A stretch of DNA of 64,000 nucleotides from a virus. The notes beneath the pieces are model-generated. The model did not search any database, had not been told where the DNA came from, and worked only from the letters and a program-made list of their open reading frames with translations. Position numbers and translations under genes: made by a program. The number at the start of each line of letters is the position of its first letter. The first letter of the stretch is position 1. The stretch covers positions 1 through 64,000 of the IMG/VR virus record IMGVR_UViG_3300006752_000025; one strand, written 5' to 3'. Positions 30,901 through 41,249 of this stretch are shown piece after piece.

Positions 30901-33900
30901 CAAAGTATTATGACTTTGACCCAGATCCAAATTTAGAAAGATTTGTTGAATACGTACCTAAAGAAGAAGAACTACGTGCAATGGGATTCAAGAAAGGTGA
31001 AGCACCTAATGTTTGGTTACCACAAGTTACAGAAACAGAATCTAATGTATCAGTTTACAGCACAGGTGGTAGTGGTTATGCAATTGGAGATCGTTTAAGA
31101 CTAGTAGGTGGCACACCAGTTCAAGATCCTCGTGGTCCATTAACAATGATTTGTATAGATAGTGCAGGTGCAGGTTATACAGATCCTAACTATATACAAA
31201 TTGTTATTGATTCTAGTGGAAACAATGGTGAAGGCTCAGGCATAGGCGCCGCGGCAGTTGTGAGAACATTGGATGAAAATGGCGGCATAGCATCAATTGA
31301 ATTATTAAACGGTGGCTTTGGATATGATTATAATAGTCCACCAGAAGTTACAGTAATTGACTATTCACCAAAAGTTGCAGTTAGCGAAACAATCAATGAT
31401 GCATGGACACCTCAATTGACAGTGGTTCCTAATACACTTTACAAGGTTACTAGAGAAGTTCAGGAATTTGATGTAAATGGTAACGCAACAGGAACAACAG
31501 AAATTTTTGATAAGTTTGTTCGCTCCGTCCGCCCTGCCACTATTGGTGAATCGCATACAATCCCAATCGTATCGCTGAATAGAAATCCTGATGGTTCTTT
31601 AACAGATAATCGTGAAGACCGAGGCTACGGCAATGCTGATGTAGGCTTAGGAGGCATGACTTCCTTACAAGGAGTTTATTGGGTAGATCCAGACGTTGAG
31701 CCACATGTAAGACAAGCAGAAAGAGCCAGAATTGTACTCAATAATAATGGTTTAATGAATGGCCTTGATATAGGCGAAGCACTAAGAACACAATCATATG
31801 TTGAAATAGGCCACTATCCGATCAGCGACGACGTTACAAAAATATTAGATGCAAACGTAACATACGCAAATGTATTTGGTAACTCAGGAAATGCAAATGA
31901 CACGCATCATTCGTTGGTACTTAATAATGTAGATGGTATTGAAGTTGGTGATCTAGTTGTTAACACCACATACGATGCTGACGAAGATCGTGGAGATATT
32001 GATCTTGCTAACACAACTAGATGGCATGGATATGTAACCAGTGTAGATGAAAACACCGATACAGTTGTGATAGAATTAGAATCTAATCATTGGCGTAAAC
32101 AAGCATACGACTCTACATTTACTTACAGTGATCCAGGCGATAACTCTCTTGATTATAAAGCAGGTGATACCATTACGTTTGGCCACAAAAGATATACATT
32201 ATTTTGGGTTCCAAAGTCACTGCAAATAGAATCTTTGGAAACACCACCAACTATTGGCGCCTCAGAAATGATTCCAGGTAACACATACACTATTAAAAAT
32301 AGAGGTTTTGTGGATTGGCGCGATTATGGGTGCAACGAAGAAAAGCCACCTGTAGGAACTACGTTTGTAATGACAGGTGACGCCAGTGCTGAAACATCTG
32401 GTGCTGTTTATGACGACAATTACATGGTTGATAGTGTAATCAGAAAAGAGAACGATCAATATGGCGCATTTAATTTCTCACCGTATTTCTTTGAAATACA
32501 ACATCAAACTTTTGTAAGTGGTGAGGCTGTTAATGCTGTATTTCCAAGGCATACAAGAATTAGTATAGAAGCCAGAAGCACATGGATAACTGACTACAAC
32601 ACACCTCCTGAATATGAACAGGGTGTTGATTGGTGGACAGAGACAGTAAACCCAAACATGCAAAAAGTTCCAGCAAAATTGTCTGCTCTTATCGGAATTG
32701 ACCCTGCCAGTTTAGGTGTAGACAGAACAGGACTTGCAGATTTACTATCTCCTAATGCAGAGATGTCAGCAGATTCAAAAGGCATGGAAGGCCCATTACG
32801 TGTAGCAAAATTTATTGTTAACGGAATAGATGACAGTGGTGGAATTACATCTCTAAAATGTATAGACCGCGGCTTATATGAAATTTTCCCAAGTGATTTA
32901 ACATATGGTATTCCGTTAGAATACGATTATGAACCAATTGGCTTCAGTGGACAAATAACAAAAACAGAGCCTTTCTTAGAAAACTTTTTTAGTTCTAAAG
33001 CCAAGGTATTAGGTATAGGCGACCCTAGTAGAAACAATATTTTTTATAGTGACATTGAAGATTCCTATAATATTATTCAAGGTTTTAGTGCCACAATAGA
33101 TAACGAAATTGTAGAAGCAGGTGGTAAAACTGGTGTTGACGTACACCCTGAATATGCTGAAGGAACAGTGTTTAATGAAACTGGAACCTTGCCAGAATAC
33201 GGCACTAATTTCAAACACCCAGATTGGATAAAATATCCTGAATTCATATACACAGGCTTTCCTCGAGATCCAAATGGTACTACAGAAGACAAATTAAAAT
33301 GGGTAAAGTATAATGGTAGTCCAGGTGCATATGATCCAAGTGTGTTTGTATTAGTTGATTACGAACCTCTATTGACATCATGGCCAACGCCTCCCACAGA
33401 TGCTAAACAATGGGAAACCTTTGCTGAACAAGCATACAATTTAGGTTTACTATTGCGAAAAGAATATGCAATTGAATTTGATCCTAATGCTACCATAATA
33501 GATGAAGATGGCAATGAAGTAAACAATTACGGAAAATACATGAAACCTAAAGTGGTACCTGGTGGTACTGGTGCAAGGGTATTCTTAACAAGTCAAAATG
33601 TACCAAACTGTAATGAAAAAGGCACTATCAAAGAACAATTGAATTTACCAGATGTAGTACAAGAAATAAATGCTCCTGCTGACATAGCACGTAGAATGAG
33701 AGATGCATTCAGCGGCGTAGGATATGACCCAGACGATCTCAATGCAACTATTGATGATGGAAGAGATATTGTACCATTAACAATTAAAACATCGTATCCA
33801 GGAATAAGAGTGCAATCCCCAACCGGTGATCCACAGGGTCCGGTAGAGATACCATTGGGCGACTATAATGTAGCATCTTACTGTATAGAAGGAACAATTG

Positions 33901-36900
33901 ATGTAGGTGGCTTATCACAAAATGCCGCTACTGATTTATACAAAAGAAAAGTACAAGAATTAATTGATTCTGGCCAACTAGGAGTACTAGAAGCAGATCA
34001 AATACGTGCATTAGTAGGTCCGGATCGAAATGTATCAGATGATGCTGTAGTGATGACTATGCTTTGTGTCGATACTGTGGGTAGGCCACCACAACCAACA
34101 ACAAATGGAAATGATCAAGCAGGTAATCCAATTAACTTTGAACGTTTTCCTTTGAATGATAACAACAGTCTATTCGGTGATGGTGATGCTGAAAGTTGGA
34201 TGGAAGTTTATGAATACGATTTACAAACTCTGCAAGGAGGCAATGTATTCTTGACAGGTTCATCAAACCAAGTTACGCCAGTGATGGTATTTGAAAGCAA
34301 AAGATTTAACGACAATAATATACTTGCTATCGGGGAAGAAGTAGATAGTCAAAACATTTATGTGCAAGAACCTAAGGCATGGGTTGACAATTTTGTTTCA
34401 ACAGAAGCAAATATTTCATTAGATGCTATGCCAGGATTCATACAAGGTGGTTGGGCATATTTAGAATATGGTGTTCCTATTAGATGGCAAACTGAATTAG
34501 TAGATGTAGACTATATTCAAAATTCTATTATATATGATCCTGAAACTGGTAACAAAGAATTTGATCTTAATTTGTGGGATCCATTCAAAGGTGTATTACC
34601 AGGATTTATGGACAATGAGATACATTATATCACTGACATTGATCCAGTTAATTATAATTCTGCAAGAACATTATTTGGCAAGGATCAAGTAGGAAAAGTT
34701 TGGTGGGATACCAGCACAGTAAAATATACATGGTATGAGCAAGGCCCATTAGAAGAAAGAGCAAAAAATTGGGGTAGAGCATTTCCTGGTAGTTCCATAA
34801 CTGTTTGTGAATGGGTAGAAAGTAAATCACTTCCACAGAATTGGACAGGTGATGGAACTCCTAGATGGACAAATCAATATGTAACAGAACGTAGATTAGA
34901 TACAAACGGCGAATACAAGCAGATGTATTACTACTGGGTAATGAATAGAACTAAAGTAGATAATCGTTCAAAACGTGATCTAGGAAGAAAAGTAGACACA
35001 AGAACGTTGGCTAGATATATTGCTAATCCAATCGGCTACGGTATTAAATTACTTACAGCAATATCCAATGACACATTAGTTTTATCTAACGTTGATAAAG
35101 ACATAGACCAAGAAGTAAATCTACAAGTTAATATTAACAACTCTAAAAATAATGAAGGCATAAATCATACTGCTTGGAAACTACTTAGAGAAAATGACGA
35201 CAGTAACAAAATACCTGATTTCCTAATTGAAAAATTAATAGACAGTATTTGTGGACAAGATATTTTGGGTAACATGGTACCTGCGAACAACCTCAGTGAA
35301 ATTGAAAAGTACGGTATTGCTGTAAGACCTAGACAAACAATGTTTTGTGATATCAAAGAAGCAAGAAGATTATTGGTATCTAAACTAAATGAAATATTAG
35401 CAGATACAAAACTTAATACAGAATATAAAAACTGGAACATTGGACTAAGTACAAATCTTAATTATGTTAACACTGTAAACTATTACGAAACTATTCGTGT
35501 AGATGAACAAACTAATCAAAAAATTCGTTATAACGATTCATACAAGCCAACTTACAAAGTTGCTAGTATCGAAGAAATGGATAGATTAACAGATTTGCCT
35601 GATGCAACTGTAGTTCAAGTACAATACAAAAACAGCAGAGAATCTAAACTATTTTTATATAACGCACCATTAACACAATTTGATTTAGTGTCTATAAAAG
35701 ATGAAACTATTGAGTTTAGTGATAGAGTTTATATCGATGAACCTAATACAGGACTTGCATTAGAACTAAGAGAAGTCTTAACTGCGTTAATTAATAATGT
35801 GTTTGCAACAAACGGAAGAATAAATGAAATCTTCTTTGAACTAATGAAGTTTGCGTATTTAGAGCAAGGCGAATTAAGTTGGGCGTTCAAGACAAGTTAT
35901 GTATATATCGAAAAAGAAGAATCAGATCTAATTAAGTTCAATGGATTCAAACCTGATAACTTTGAAAAAGTTCTTAGTTATATGGAAGAAGTCAAACCAT
36001 TTAGTTCTAAGATAAGAGAATACAAAGACGGTAAGAAAACACCTATAGATATTATAGGACAAAATGCATTAACTGATTTTGACAAGCCGCCTTATGTAGA
36101 TCCAATAACAAATTCAATCAGAATACTAGATGACTTTGACAGAGAAGACTCTGAAATAATGAGACAACATAAACGATATGTTGACTATTATAAACAAAGA
36201 CTAGAGGATATGTCAACCAATCCGTTGAGAAAAGTTAAATCTACATTGGTGTTTGATAGAACAAACTGGAGGTTAACAACATCAGAATGGGACAAATCAA
36301 ATGTAACATTGTCTGACAGCATAGGTCAAAATATTGCAAACTTGAATTTGTTAAGCAACGCAAACATAACTGCTAGAACAAGTACATTGGTTCCTGCTAA
36401 TGCAACAATACGTGCAACAGATAGAATATTCAAGTACGATCAAGAAGTTCAGAATATGTTTGCATCAGAAGTAAATGCTTACTTCAATACTGCAAATGCC
36501 TCAGCAAATCTTAACATTATAGGCAATGCAGAATTAATGTCTAATATGGTTGAAGCAAATAGACTTAATGGAACATTTGCATTAATCAAAGACAAAGTAG
36601 GTGGTAACTTCAGAGGTGAGGAATTAGACGGCTATAACTTTACAACTATACCTGATGACATTTATTATACAACTGAAAAAATTACTGAGTTTGGTTATTC
36701 ATCATTACCTTATGATGACAACACCGATAAAGATACCAGTATTATAATTGATAATGAATACGGAACAACCACAGTAGGTACAGGTGATTTGACCTGGGAT
36801 AGGATTGTAGAATTACAAGAATACGAGGGTGTGTTCAAGGGTAATGCAACAATTAGACGTGATGGAAATATTAAAGAAGGCTTTGATGGCATTACATTCC

Positions 36901-38132
36901 AACGTGTAGGGTACGGTGAAGAAAGACCAGAGGAATTGGCATTGCTCGATCCTTTAGAAAGTTTAATCATGACAGTTACAACATCTGCACATGCAAATGG
37001 TAGTATACAAAGTTCTAATGTAACAGTGAACTCATTCTCAGCAACAGAAAGTAGCATGACACTTGATTCAGATATATTAGTACAAAAAGGTTCAAAAGTC
37101 ACAGTGACAAATGTTGACAATGGTAACAGCAATATAAAATACACATTAAATGCAGTAGTGTCGCAAGTAGCAGATGCAAGTATTCAATTAGAAGGCGCAT
37201 TCAATGATGTAAACTTTGCAAACTCGATATCAAATGTAAAAATAGTAACAGTACCTGTTAGTCCAAGTGCAAAAGAGGTAGTTTACAGAGTACACAATAA
37301 TTTACTTGGCGGAACTGATTATGTTCGTATTAGAGATAAGACCAGTACTTATCTTACATCAAATATTGAAATTAATAGTAGACAAATTAAACTTAACGAT
37401 GGTTCGTTCTTGCCTCAACCTACTTCCACAACACCAGGTATGGTTTGGGTAGGCTCCGAAAGAATACATTATGGAAGAAAAGTTGGCAATACACTAAGCA
37501 TGTTAACCAGAGGCGTATTTGGAACAAGTATAGAAACGCACACAGTTAACACACCAGTGTACAGTTCTCAGACATTAGATCACTTTAATGATCTCAATCC
37601 TGAATCAAATATTTGGCTTGACTTAGGCATAATTTATGATGAAATACGTGCTAAGTATGATGAAATACAAGCAGGATTAGATGGAGTGTTAGGCACAGGT
37701 GATGATATCTATGATGCTTGGGACGCAATTGAAGCAGGAAATATTACAACAACAGTTGTAGATGCAGTAGTTAATAGTGCAAACAGTACAGTTGCAAATG
37801 TTACACTACAATCTAGCATGACATTATCAGTTGGTGAAGCAGTAAGATTAACAAATCAAAGCAATGCAAATGTATACGAAGTTGTAAGCATTACAGCAAT
37901 TAATGGTAATGATATTGAAATAGAAGCAAGTTATACTGATACATTAGATACAAACTTGTTTGTAGTAAACGCAACAATAGACTTCAAATCATTTGACTAC
38001 GGCGACCAAGCAGTAGATCAATTATGGGATGCCGCAGAAGTTATTAGTAATGTGTCATTAAGTTTAGCAGACAGAGCAAATGTAGACTTTAATAATCAAT
38101 ACAGTATTATGAAGTTCTTACATAACTTATAA
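27975..38132 (+). CDS. Giant baseplate-associated structural protein (3385 aa)
   Basis: It begins at TTG 27975, supported by GAGG 7 nt upstream and a late promoter just before; no ATG fits. No enzyme motif is seen. The N-terminal 400 residues are Trp/Tyr-rich (SWPGFELLFHDWQKL, KTYRGVSESDFETLEGPPTD). Residues about 485-540 hold a cysteine cluster (CLGTPLGSMYVG, TCSEALAHCLTLNAYWGGES, RCVELQ). GSGY units lie at about 1030-1120. Residues about 2238-2460 (VGKVWWDTSTVKYTWYEQGP, RAFPGSSITVCEWVES, KYGIAVRPRQTMF) strongly resemble a segment I recall from cyanophage giant structural proteins. The C-terminal quarter is beta-rich with repeated short N-A-T/S-N-x-T strands. It may stand in for part of gp7/gp8 by position; that is inference. 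Confidence 0.72.
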   Translation: MAVENYTTTDSIEIDSQVGNLNPYSWPGFELLFHDWQKLNGSDLNTGRSLTNFTSDLRELEELWGVWNSGNFATAQELADPTGYRKSLFEWTLTYTNPSQNPWTEIPAQNFFNNFRSVGFDFPTTRTINPIPIFNEDRTYVSQSNSREAWYKNFIKYSRLKDMGSLNFRQAVFRGYHNNNNTDYLQSTFKPANFFETIFNRDVKVQLLDRWADTILNADPYTQMPGMPAGISQRDYAFYELQLARILTGSFFNTSVFNDMSLARAEYISPAWIYENVEVGNPAYIPGAQNAFGSIGGKIQAGVGLSPIIPWTSEYWKQNGDLWRYMRAEYIKIWHESAQHKAFAYWHYKLNGKDWNKAISKTPMLKNSGQPGVGHYGLIYNAKGIEYNFVNRFTNWKTYRGVSESDFETLEGPPTDYERIYADFTDSENFDGSWTTVGSNYINTGSSSAESAPATRIYTKLTTEIPDTTVLPYEPEVSITGSKLGLSCLGTPLGSMYVGASDAEGRKPVTCSEALAHCLTLNAYWGGESQQDAINRCVELQKGNDTPLTNYNYKKGVVDDNASIKEKYFAAFNPEQLGSVKAGNNSPFYAKPYSGNKFIPSTAKAPKRIKLSELQEVGFSQELSTDRYVNQTTQRVSGGFVIPLAKKLTTIARESTPLQSYDANEEPWAKNLQNLLNLNKTSRTISYQPVKVGSQYYVNGQPVSNITSGTPKTEDSITVPFDDTPTIPTTSQPASPSPGFSATQEEDVFIPEPLEYAEPFDDIKYNNVQMLDITPLEFGPGGFLEPAGPPARVEFRAPVPSVTIPQGDLTGLSRGSELLLNGRKVIFRGNGVIDIATQVNCLRSGIRAEVSVGSDGGEEIVLSSCDGMPFNIANGCGSGKYKQVGDFHINRGFEQRADNHKTIAKTANATIFSANDVIGGTYPVTKGTQSSTKPYPQSYLKTELIDQGRSPFLSLRHTPDELDDPENATIDELLKAKYYDFDPDPNLERFVEYVPKEEELRAMGFKKGEAPNVWLPQVTETESNVSVYSTGGSGYAIGDRLRLVGGTPVQDPRGPLTMICIDSAGAGYTDPNYIQIVIDSSGNNGEGSGIGAAAVVRTLDENGGIASIELLNGGFGYDYNSPPEVTVIDYSPKVAVSETINDAWTPQLTVVPNTLYKVTREVQEFDVNGNATGTTEIFDKFVRSVRPATIGESHTIPIVSLNRNPDGSLTDNREDRGYGNADVGLGGMTSLQGVYWVDPDVEPHVRQAERARIVLNNNGLMNGLDIGEALRTQSYVEIGHYPISDDVTKILDANVTYANVFGNSGNANDTHHSLVLNNVDGIEVGDLVVNTTYDADEDRGDIDLANTTRWHGYVTSVDENTDTVVIELESNHWRKQAYDSTFTYSDPGDNSLDYKAGDTITFGHKRYTLFWVPKSLQIESLETPPTIGASEMIPGNTYTIKNRGFVDWRDYGCNEEKPPVGTTFVMTGDASAETSGAVYDDNYMVDSVIRKENDQYGAFNFSPYFFEIQHQTFVSGEAVNAVFPRHTRISIEARSTWITDYNTPPEYEQGVDWWTETVNPNMQKVPAKLSALIGIDPASLGVDRTGLADLLSPNAEMSADSKGMEGPLRVAKFIVNGIDDSGGITSLKCIDRGLYEIFPSDLTYGIPLEYDYEPIGFSGQITKTEPFLENFFSSKAKVLGIGDPSRNNIFYSDIEDSYNIIQGFSATIDNEIVEAGGKTGVDVHPEYAEGTVFNETGTLPEYGTNFKHPDWIKYPEFIYTGFPRDPNGTTEDKLKWVKYNGSPGAYDPSVFVLVDYEPLLTSWPTPPTDAKQWETFAEQAYNLGLLLRKEYAIEFDPNATIIDEDGNEVNNYGKYMKPKVVPGGTGARVFLTSQNVPNCNEKGTIKEQLNLPDVVQEINAPADIARRMRDAFSGVGYDPDDLNATIDDGRDIVPLTIKTSYPGIRVQSPTGDPQGPVEIPLGDYNVASYCIEGTIDVGGLSQNAATDLYKRKVQELIDSGQLGVLEADQIRALVGPDRNVSDDAVVMTMLCVDTVGRPPQPTTNGNDQAGNPINFERFPLNDNNSLFGDGDAESWMEVYEYDLQTLQGGNVFLTGSSNQVTPVMVFESKRFNDNNILAIGEEVDSQNIYVQEPKAWVDNFVSTEANISLDAMPGFIQGGWAYLEYGVPIRWQTELVDVDYIQNSIIYDPETGNKEFDLNLWDPFKGVLPGFMDNEIHYITDIDPVNYNSARTLFGKDQVGKVWWDTSTVKYTWYEQGPLEERAKNWGRAFPGSSITVCEWVESKSLPQNWTGDGTPRWTNQYVTERRLDTNGEYKQMYYYWVMNRTKVDNRSKRDLGRKVDTRTLARYIANPIGYGIKLLTAISNDTLVLSNVDKDIDQEVNLQVNINNSKNNEGINHTAWKLLRENDDSNKIPDFLIEKLIDSICGQDILGNMVPANNLSEIEKYGIAVRPRQTMFCDIKEARRLLVSKLNEILADTKLNTEYKNWNIGLSTNLNYVNTVNYYETIRVDEQTNQKIRYNDSYKPTYKVASIEEMDRLTDLPDATVVQVQYKNSRESKLFLYNAPLTQFDLVSIKDETIEFSDRVYIDEPNTGLALELREVLTALINNVFATNGRINEIFFELMKFAYLEQGELSWAFKTSYVYIEKEESDLIKFNGFKPDNFEKVLSYMEEVKPFSSKIREYKDGKKTPIDIIGQNALTDFDKPPYVDPITNSIRILDDFDREDSEIMRQHKRYVDYYKQRLEDMSTNPLRKVKSTLVFDRTNWRLTTSEWDKSNVTLSDSIGQNIANLNLLSNANITARTSTLVPANATIRATDRIFKYDQEVQNMFASEVNAYFNTANASANLNIIGNAELMSNMVEANRLNGTFALIKDKVGGNFRGEELDGYNFTTIPDDIYYTTEKITEFGYSSLPYDDNTDKDTSIIIDNEYGTTTVGTGDLTWDRIVELQEYEGVFKGNATIRRDGNIKEGFDGITFQRVGYGEERPEELALLDPLESLIMTVTTSAHANGSIQSSNVTVNSFSATESSMTLDSDILVQKGSKVTVTNVDNGNSNIKYTLNAVVSQVADASIQLEGAFNDVNFANSISNVKIVTVPVSPSAKEVVYRVHNNLLGGTDYVRIRDKTSTYLTSNIEINSRQIKLNDGSFLPQPTSTTPGMVWVGSERIHYGRKVGNTLSMLTRGVFGTSIETHTVNTPVYSSQTLDHFNDLNPESNIWLDLGIIYDEIRAKYDEIQAGLDGVLGTGDDIYDAWDAIEAGNITTTVVDAVVNSANSTVANVTLQSSMTLSVGEAVRLTNQSNANVYEVVSITAINGNDIEIEASYTDTLDTNLFVVNATIDFKSFDYGDQAVDQLWDAAEVISNVSLSLADRANVDFNNQYSIMKFLHNL

Positions 38133-38156
38133 TTTATAACAGTAGTTAATAAAAGT

Positions 38157-38164
38157 GATAAATA
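38157..38164 (+). promoter_or_regulatory. T4-type late promoter (GATAAATA)
   Basis: GATAAATAA with the ATG at 38170 exactly 5 nt after the box, the same arrangement as gp25. An in-frame ATG at 38206 with GAGGA 11 nt upstream offers a non-leaderless alternative. Confidence 0.8.
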
Positions 38165-38169
38165 ACAGC

Positions 38170-38859
38170 ATGAGCGAAGAAAAAACAACAGAGGATCAAA
38201 AAGAAATGAGCAGTGCAGAGCAACCTAACGAAAATATGGGACTTAATGTTAGTGGTCATATTTTGATCCGCGACAAAGATACTGGTGAAGAAATAGTTAA
38301 TAAAAGAAATGCTATTCACTATGGAAACATGGCATATATTGTTGCTCAAGCATTAAAAGGCTATGAAGATTCTTCAAATGCTCGAAATAATTCTTTTATT
38401 CATTATATGGCATTTGGTAATGGTGCAACCAGCATTGATACTTCAGGTAAAGTACAATACAAAACACCTAGAGTAAATGATTCATATGAAACTGGTGCTA
38501 ACCTATACAGTAGAACATACAAAAAAGAAATTAGTAAGCATGATTCAAATACTGATGCAGACGATAACAGAATTGAAATTATTAACGGAGCAAGTTACAC
38601 TGATCTAAAAATAATTTGTACATTAGGTTATAACGAGCCTGCAGACCAAGATATATTTGATAGCAGTACAACAAACGAAGGCGATTATATTTTTGACGAA
38701 TTAGCATTATTTACATTTCCTACAAATCCTACACCTTCAGATGGCAGTGATCCTATAGATACTAGTACTATGCTTACACATGTTATTTTTCACCCAGTGC
38801 AAAAAAGCTCGAATAGAATTATAGAAATCATATACACAGTAAGAGTACAACTAAGTTAA
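38170..38859 (+). CDS. Virion structural protein upstream of tail fibres (229 aa)
   Basis: Starts MSEEKTTEDQKEMSSAEQPN, a charged, probably disordered N-terminus. A beta-rich body follows: SGHILIRDKDTGEEIVNKRN, YMAFGNGATSID, then DELALFTF, and finally TMLTHVIFHPVQKSSNRIIE. The pattern 'HIL-IRDKDTGE-VNKRNAIHY ... FGNG ... ELALF ... LTHVIFHP' is one I recall from myophage proteins next to fibre genes; precise function unknown. A GTG at 38155 would extend it by five codons but lies inside the late promoter, so it is rejected. ATG 38206 is possible instead of 38170, with a better ribosome binding site. RBS GAGGAAAG couples the next fibre gene 11 nt later. A baseplate-to-fibre connector is a reasonable guess. 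Confidence 0.6.
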   Translation: MSEEKTTEDQKEMSSAEQPNENMGLNVSGHILIRDKDTGEEIVNKRNAIHYGNMAYIVAQALKGYEDSSNARNNSFIHYMAFGNGATSIDTSGKVQYKTPRVNDSYETGANLYSRTYKKEISKHDSNTDADDNRIEIINGASYTDLKIICTLGYNEPADQDIFDSSTTNEGDYIFDELALFTFPTNPTPSDGSDPIDTSTMLTHVIFHPVQKSSNRIIEIIYTVRVQLS

Positions 38860-38870
38860 GAGGAAAGTGA

Positions 38871-41249
38871 ATGCCATACGTATTTGATAACAGAAACGGC
38901 GACTCGATTACAATCGCAGACGGAAGTCTGAACCAAGACTTTTCTATTGATTTAGTCGGACGTAATTATGAAAACTACGGTGAAGTTTTTGCAAGATCTT
39001 TTGTAGATTTGCTTGATAACTTTGCAACGGATACAACACCACCGGTAAACTCAATTGATGGTCAATTATGGTATGATAAAACATACAAAACTTTGAGAGT
39101 GTTTGATGGCGTTAACAGTGTATGGTTACCTACAAGACCTATAATCAGTGCAACTAATCCTACTAATTTTCAAGGGCAAAATGCTGACGGTACATTCTTT
39201 TATGATACCACAACACAGCAATTAAATATTTCTCATAACGGTATATACAAATTAGCAGTTGTACCTGGAGAAGTAAATTCAGGATATAACGGTATTGCCG
39301 CATTAGGTAGTCCTCTACAATATGGTACAAAATTAAGAACAATATTTTTAACTGATGATGCAGGTGTACAACGTGCAGTCATGGCAGTTATATACGAAAA
39401 TTCCAGCACACTATCTGCAACTAAGCCAGGTGGTGAAACAATCATAGCATTGTTTAATGACCATGCAGAATTTACAGCCGATGATGTAAACAGTTTTTCA
39501 AATGATGAAACTATTAATTGGTATGATCAATTAAACGAATCTGGTGGTATTGGATTAACTATTCGAAAAGGGTTAAATTTAAGAGCAGATAATAAGACTA
39601 GGGTAGAAGTAGCAAATGTAGCAGATAGGGCAAATACTTCTTATGCACTTAACGTAGGAAGTTATGGTAACGATGCTGGTAATATATCAGCAGGACAAGT
39701 ATTTTATAATGCACAACACAATTTACCATTAGCAAATGCAACTTACGATTTAGGTGACACTTCATTACAATTTGCTGAAGTATTTTCACAAGACTTTATA
39801 GTTGGTAATTCTATAACAACTGGTGGCGCAGACAATGTTACTATTGGTGAAGATGCTAATGTAATAGATCATATCTATGTGAATGATATCACTATCAAAG
39901 GTGATATAAGCACTGACGGTGGTGATTTTGGTAGTGAAGCAGAGCCAATTGGTAACGCATACTTTGGAAATGTTAATGTAGCAAATGTAATAACCACTGG
40001 TACACACGGTGGCGATGGCTATGCTTTCCCAACATCAGATGGTGCCAGAGGACAGCAACTATTCACAAACGGTTCCGGGCAACTGTTTTTCCGCAGACCA
40101 GCAAGTAGTCTAACAAATTTTGTTGCTAGTGGTGGTACTGTATCAACAGAAACAACAACTACTGTAGACGGTATAGACGAGATCACAGTAACACTTGATA
40201 TTGGTGCAGGACAAGGTATAACTGTCGCACCGGATGAAATCATTGTAGACATAGATGAGTTTAATACAGACGACTTAGCAGAAGGCTCAACAAACTTATA
40301 CCATACTACATCAAGAGTAAGATCTGCAATTAGTGCCGATGATACTGGCGGAGACGGAAGTTTCTCATATAATCAAGCATCAGGTGTATTCACATATACA
40401 GGTCCAAGTGCTTCAGAAGTAAGAGCACATTTAAGCGATGGTGCTGGAATCACATATGATAATACCACTGGTGTAATTAGTTTTTCTAAAACTGTATGGC
40501 TAGACTCAGTTAATCCAGGAAAAGGTTTGAAATATTCTGATACGGCAACCAGTCCTGTAACGGATGACGGATTATCATTAACAACAACCATAATTGATGT
40601 TGGTGGTGGCTATGGTATAACTGTAAATGCAGATAACATAGAAGTAAGTAATGCAGATATTAGAGGATTGTTTAGCGGTGGTAGTGATATCAGTGTTAGT
40701 AGCGAAGGTGTAATAACTAACGATGCGCCTGATCAAACTGTAGTATTAACAGGTTCCGGTAAAGTGTCAGTAACAGGTACTTATCCATCCTTTGCTATAG
40801 CCGGTGCGGCTACAACACCAAATGAAATATTTGGCGGTATAACATACAGCACAGGTCTTTCATATAACAGTTCAGCACAACAATTGAATTTTACTGGTGA
40901 AGTATTAGGTGACTTAAATGTATCTGGTGATATATGTGCATTTGATACATCAGTTACCAGTGATAGGCAGTTCAAAGACAACATAGAATTAATTGTAAAT
41001 CCAGTAGATACAGTAAAATCATTAAGGGGAGTCACCTTTGATTGGAACGAACAATCTGGCAAAAGTGGACACGATGTAGGAGTAATTGCACAAGAAGTTG
41101 AAGAGATTTTACCTGAAGTAGTTAAAACAGACGAAGATACTGGTGTTAAATCTGTAGCATATCACAAACTTGTTCCCGTACTCATAGAAGCCGTTAAATC
41201 ACTTAGCAATGAGATTGAAGTTCTTAAGAAGGAACTAGGGAAAGAATGA
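38871..41249 (+). CDS. Tail fibre protein with C-terminal S74 auto-processing chaperone
   Basis: The N-terminal 100 residues (SIDLVGRNYENYGEVFARSF, DGQLWYDKTYKTLRVFDG) match those of the 45999 gene and form the presumed virion-attachment module. The central region is a repetitive beta fibre shaft (ISADDTGGDGSFSYNQASGV, GAGITYDNTTGVISF). The C-terminus is a peptidase S74 intramolecular chaperone: TSDRQFKDNIELIVNP, then HDVGVIAQEVEEILPEVV, and YHKLVPVLIEAVKSL. Ser697 and Lys702 have the Ser+5=Lys spacing of the endosialidase catalytic dyad (from memory). The family trimerises the fibre and then cuts itself off before the Ser, which here would release residues 697-792. A helical LSNEIEVLKKELGKE end fits a trimeric coiled coil. 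GAGG lies 6-9 nt before the start. It overlaps the next gene (ATGA). Confidence 0.87.
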   Translation: MPYVFDNRNGDSITIADGSLNQDFSIDLVGRNYENYGEVFARSFVDLLDNFATDTTPPVNSIDGQLWYDKTYKTLRVFDGVNSVWLPTRPIISATNPTNFQGQNADGTFFYDTTTQQLNISHNGIYKLAVVPGEVNSGYNGIAALGSPLQYGTKLRTIFLTDDAGVQRAVMAVIYENSSTLSATKPGGETIIALFNDHAEFTADDVNSFSNDETINWYDQLNESGGIGLTIRKGLNLRADNKTRVEVANVADRANTSYALNVGSYGNDAGNISAGQVFYNAQHNLPLANATYDLGDTSLQFAEVFSQDFIVGNSITTGGADNVTIGEDANVIDHIYVNDITIKGDISTDGGDFGSEAEPIGNAYFGNVNVANVITTGTHGGDGYAFPTSDGARGQQLFTNGSGQLFFRRPASSLTNFVASGGTVSTETTTTVDGIDEITVTLDIGAGQGITVAPDEIIVDIDEFNTDDLAEGSTNLYHTTSRVRSAISADDTGGDGSFSYNQASGVFTYTGPSASEVRAHLSDGAGITYDNTTGVISFSKTVWLDSVNPGKGLKYSDTATSPVTDDGLSLTTTIIDVGGGYGITVNADNIEVSNADIRGLFSGGSDISVSSEGVITNDAPDQTVVLTGSGKVSVTGTYPSFAIAGAATTPNEIFGGITYSTGLSYNSSAQQLNFTGEVLGDLNVSGDICAFDTSVTSDRQFKDNIELIVNPVDTVKSLRGVTFDWNEQSGKSGHDVGVIAQEVEEILPEVVKTDEDTGVKSVAYHKLVPVLIEAVKSLSNEIEVLKKELGKE

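Noticed and set aside
38155-38169. GTG start at 38155 for the 38170 gene
   Set aside because: It lies inside the late promoter box, upstream of the predicted transcription start.
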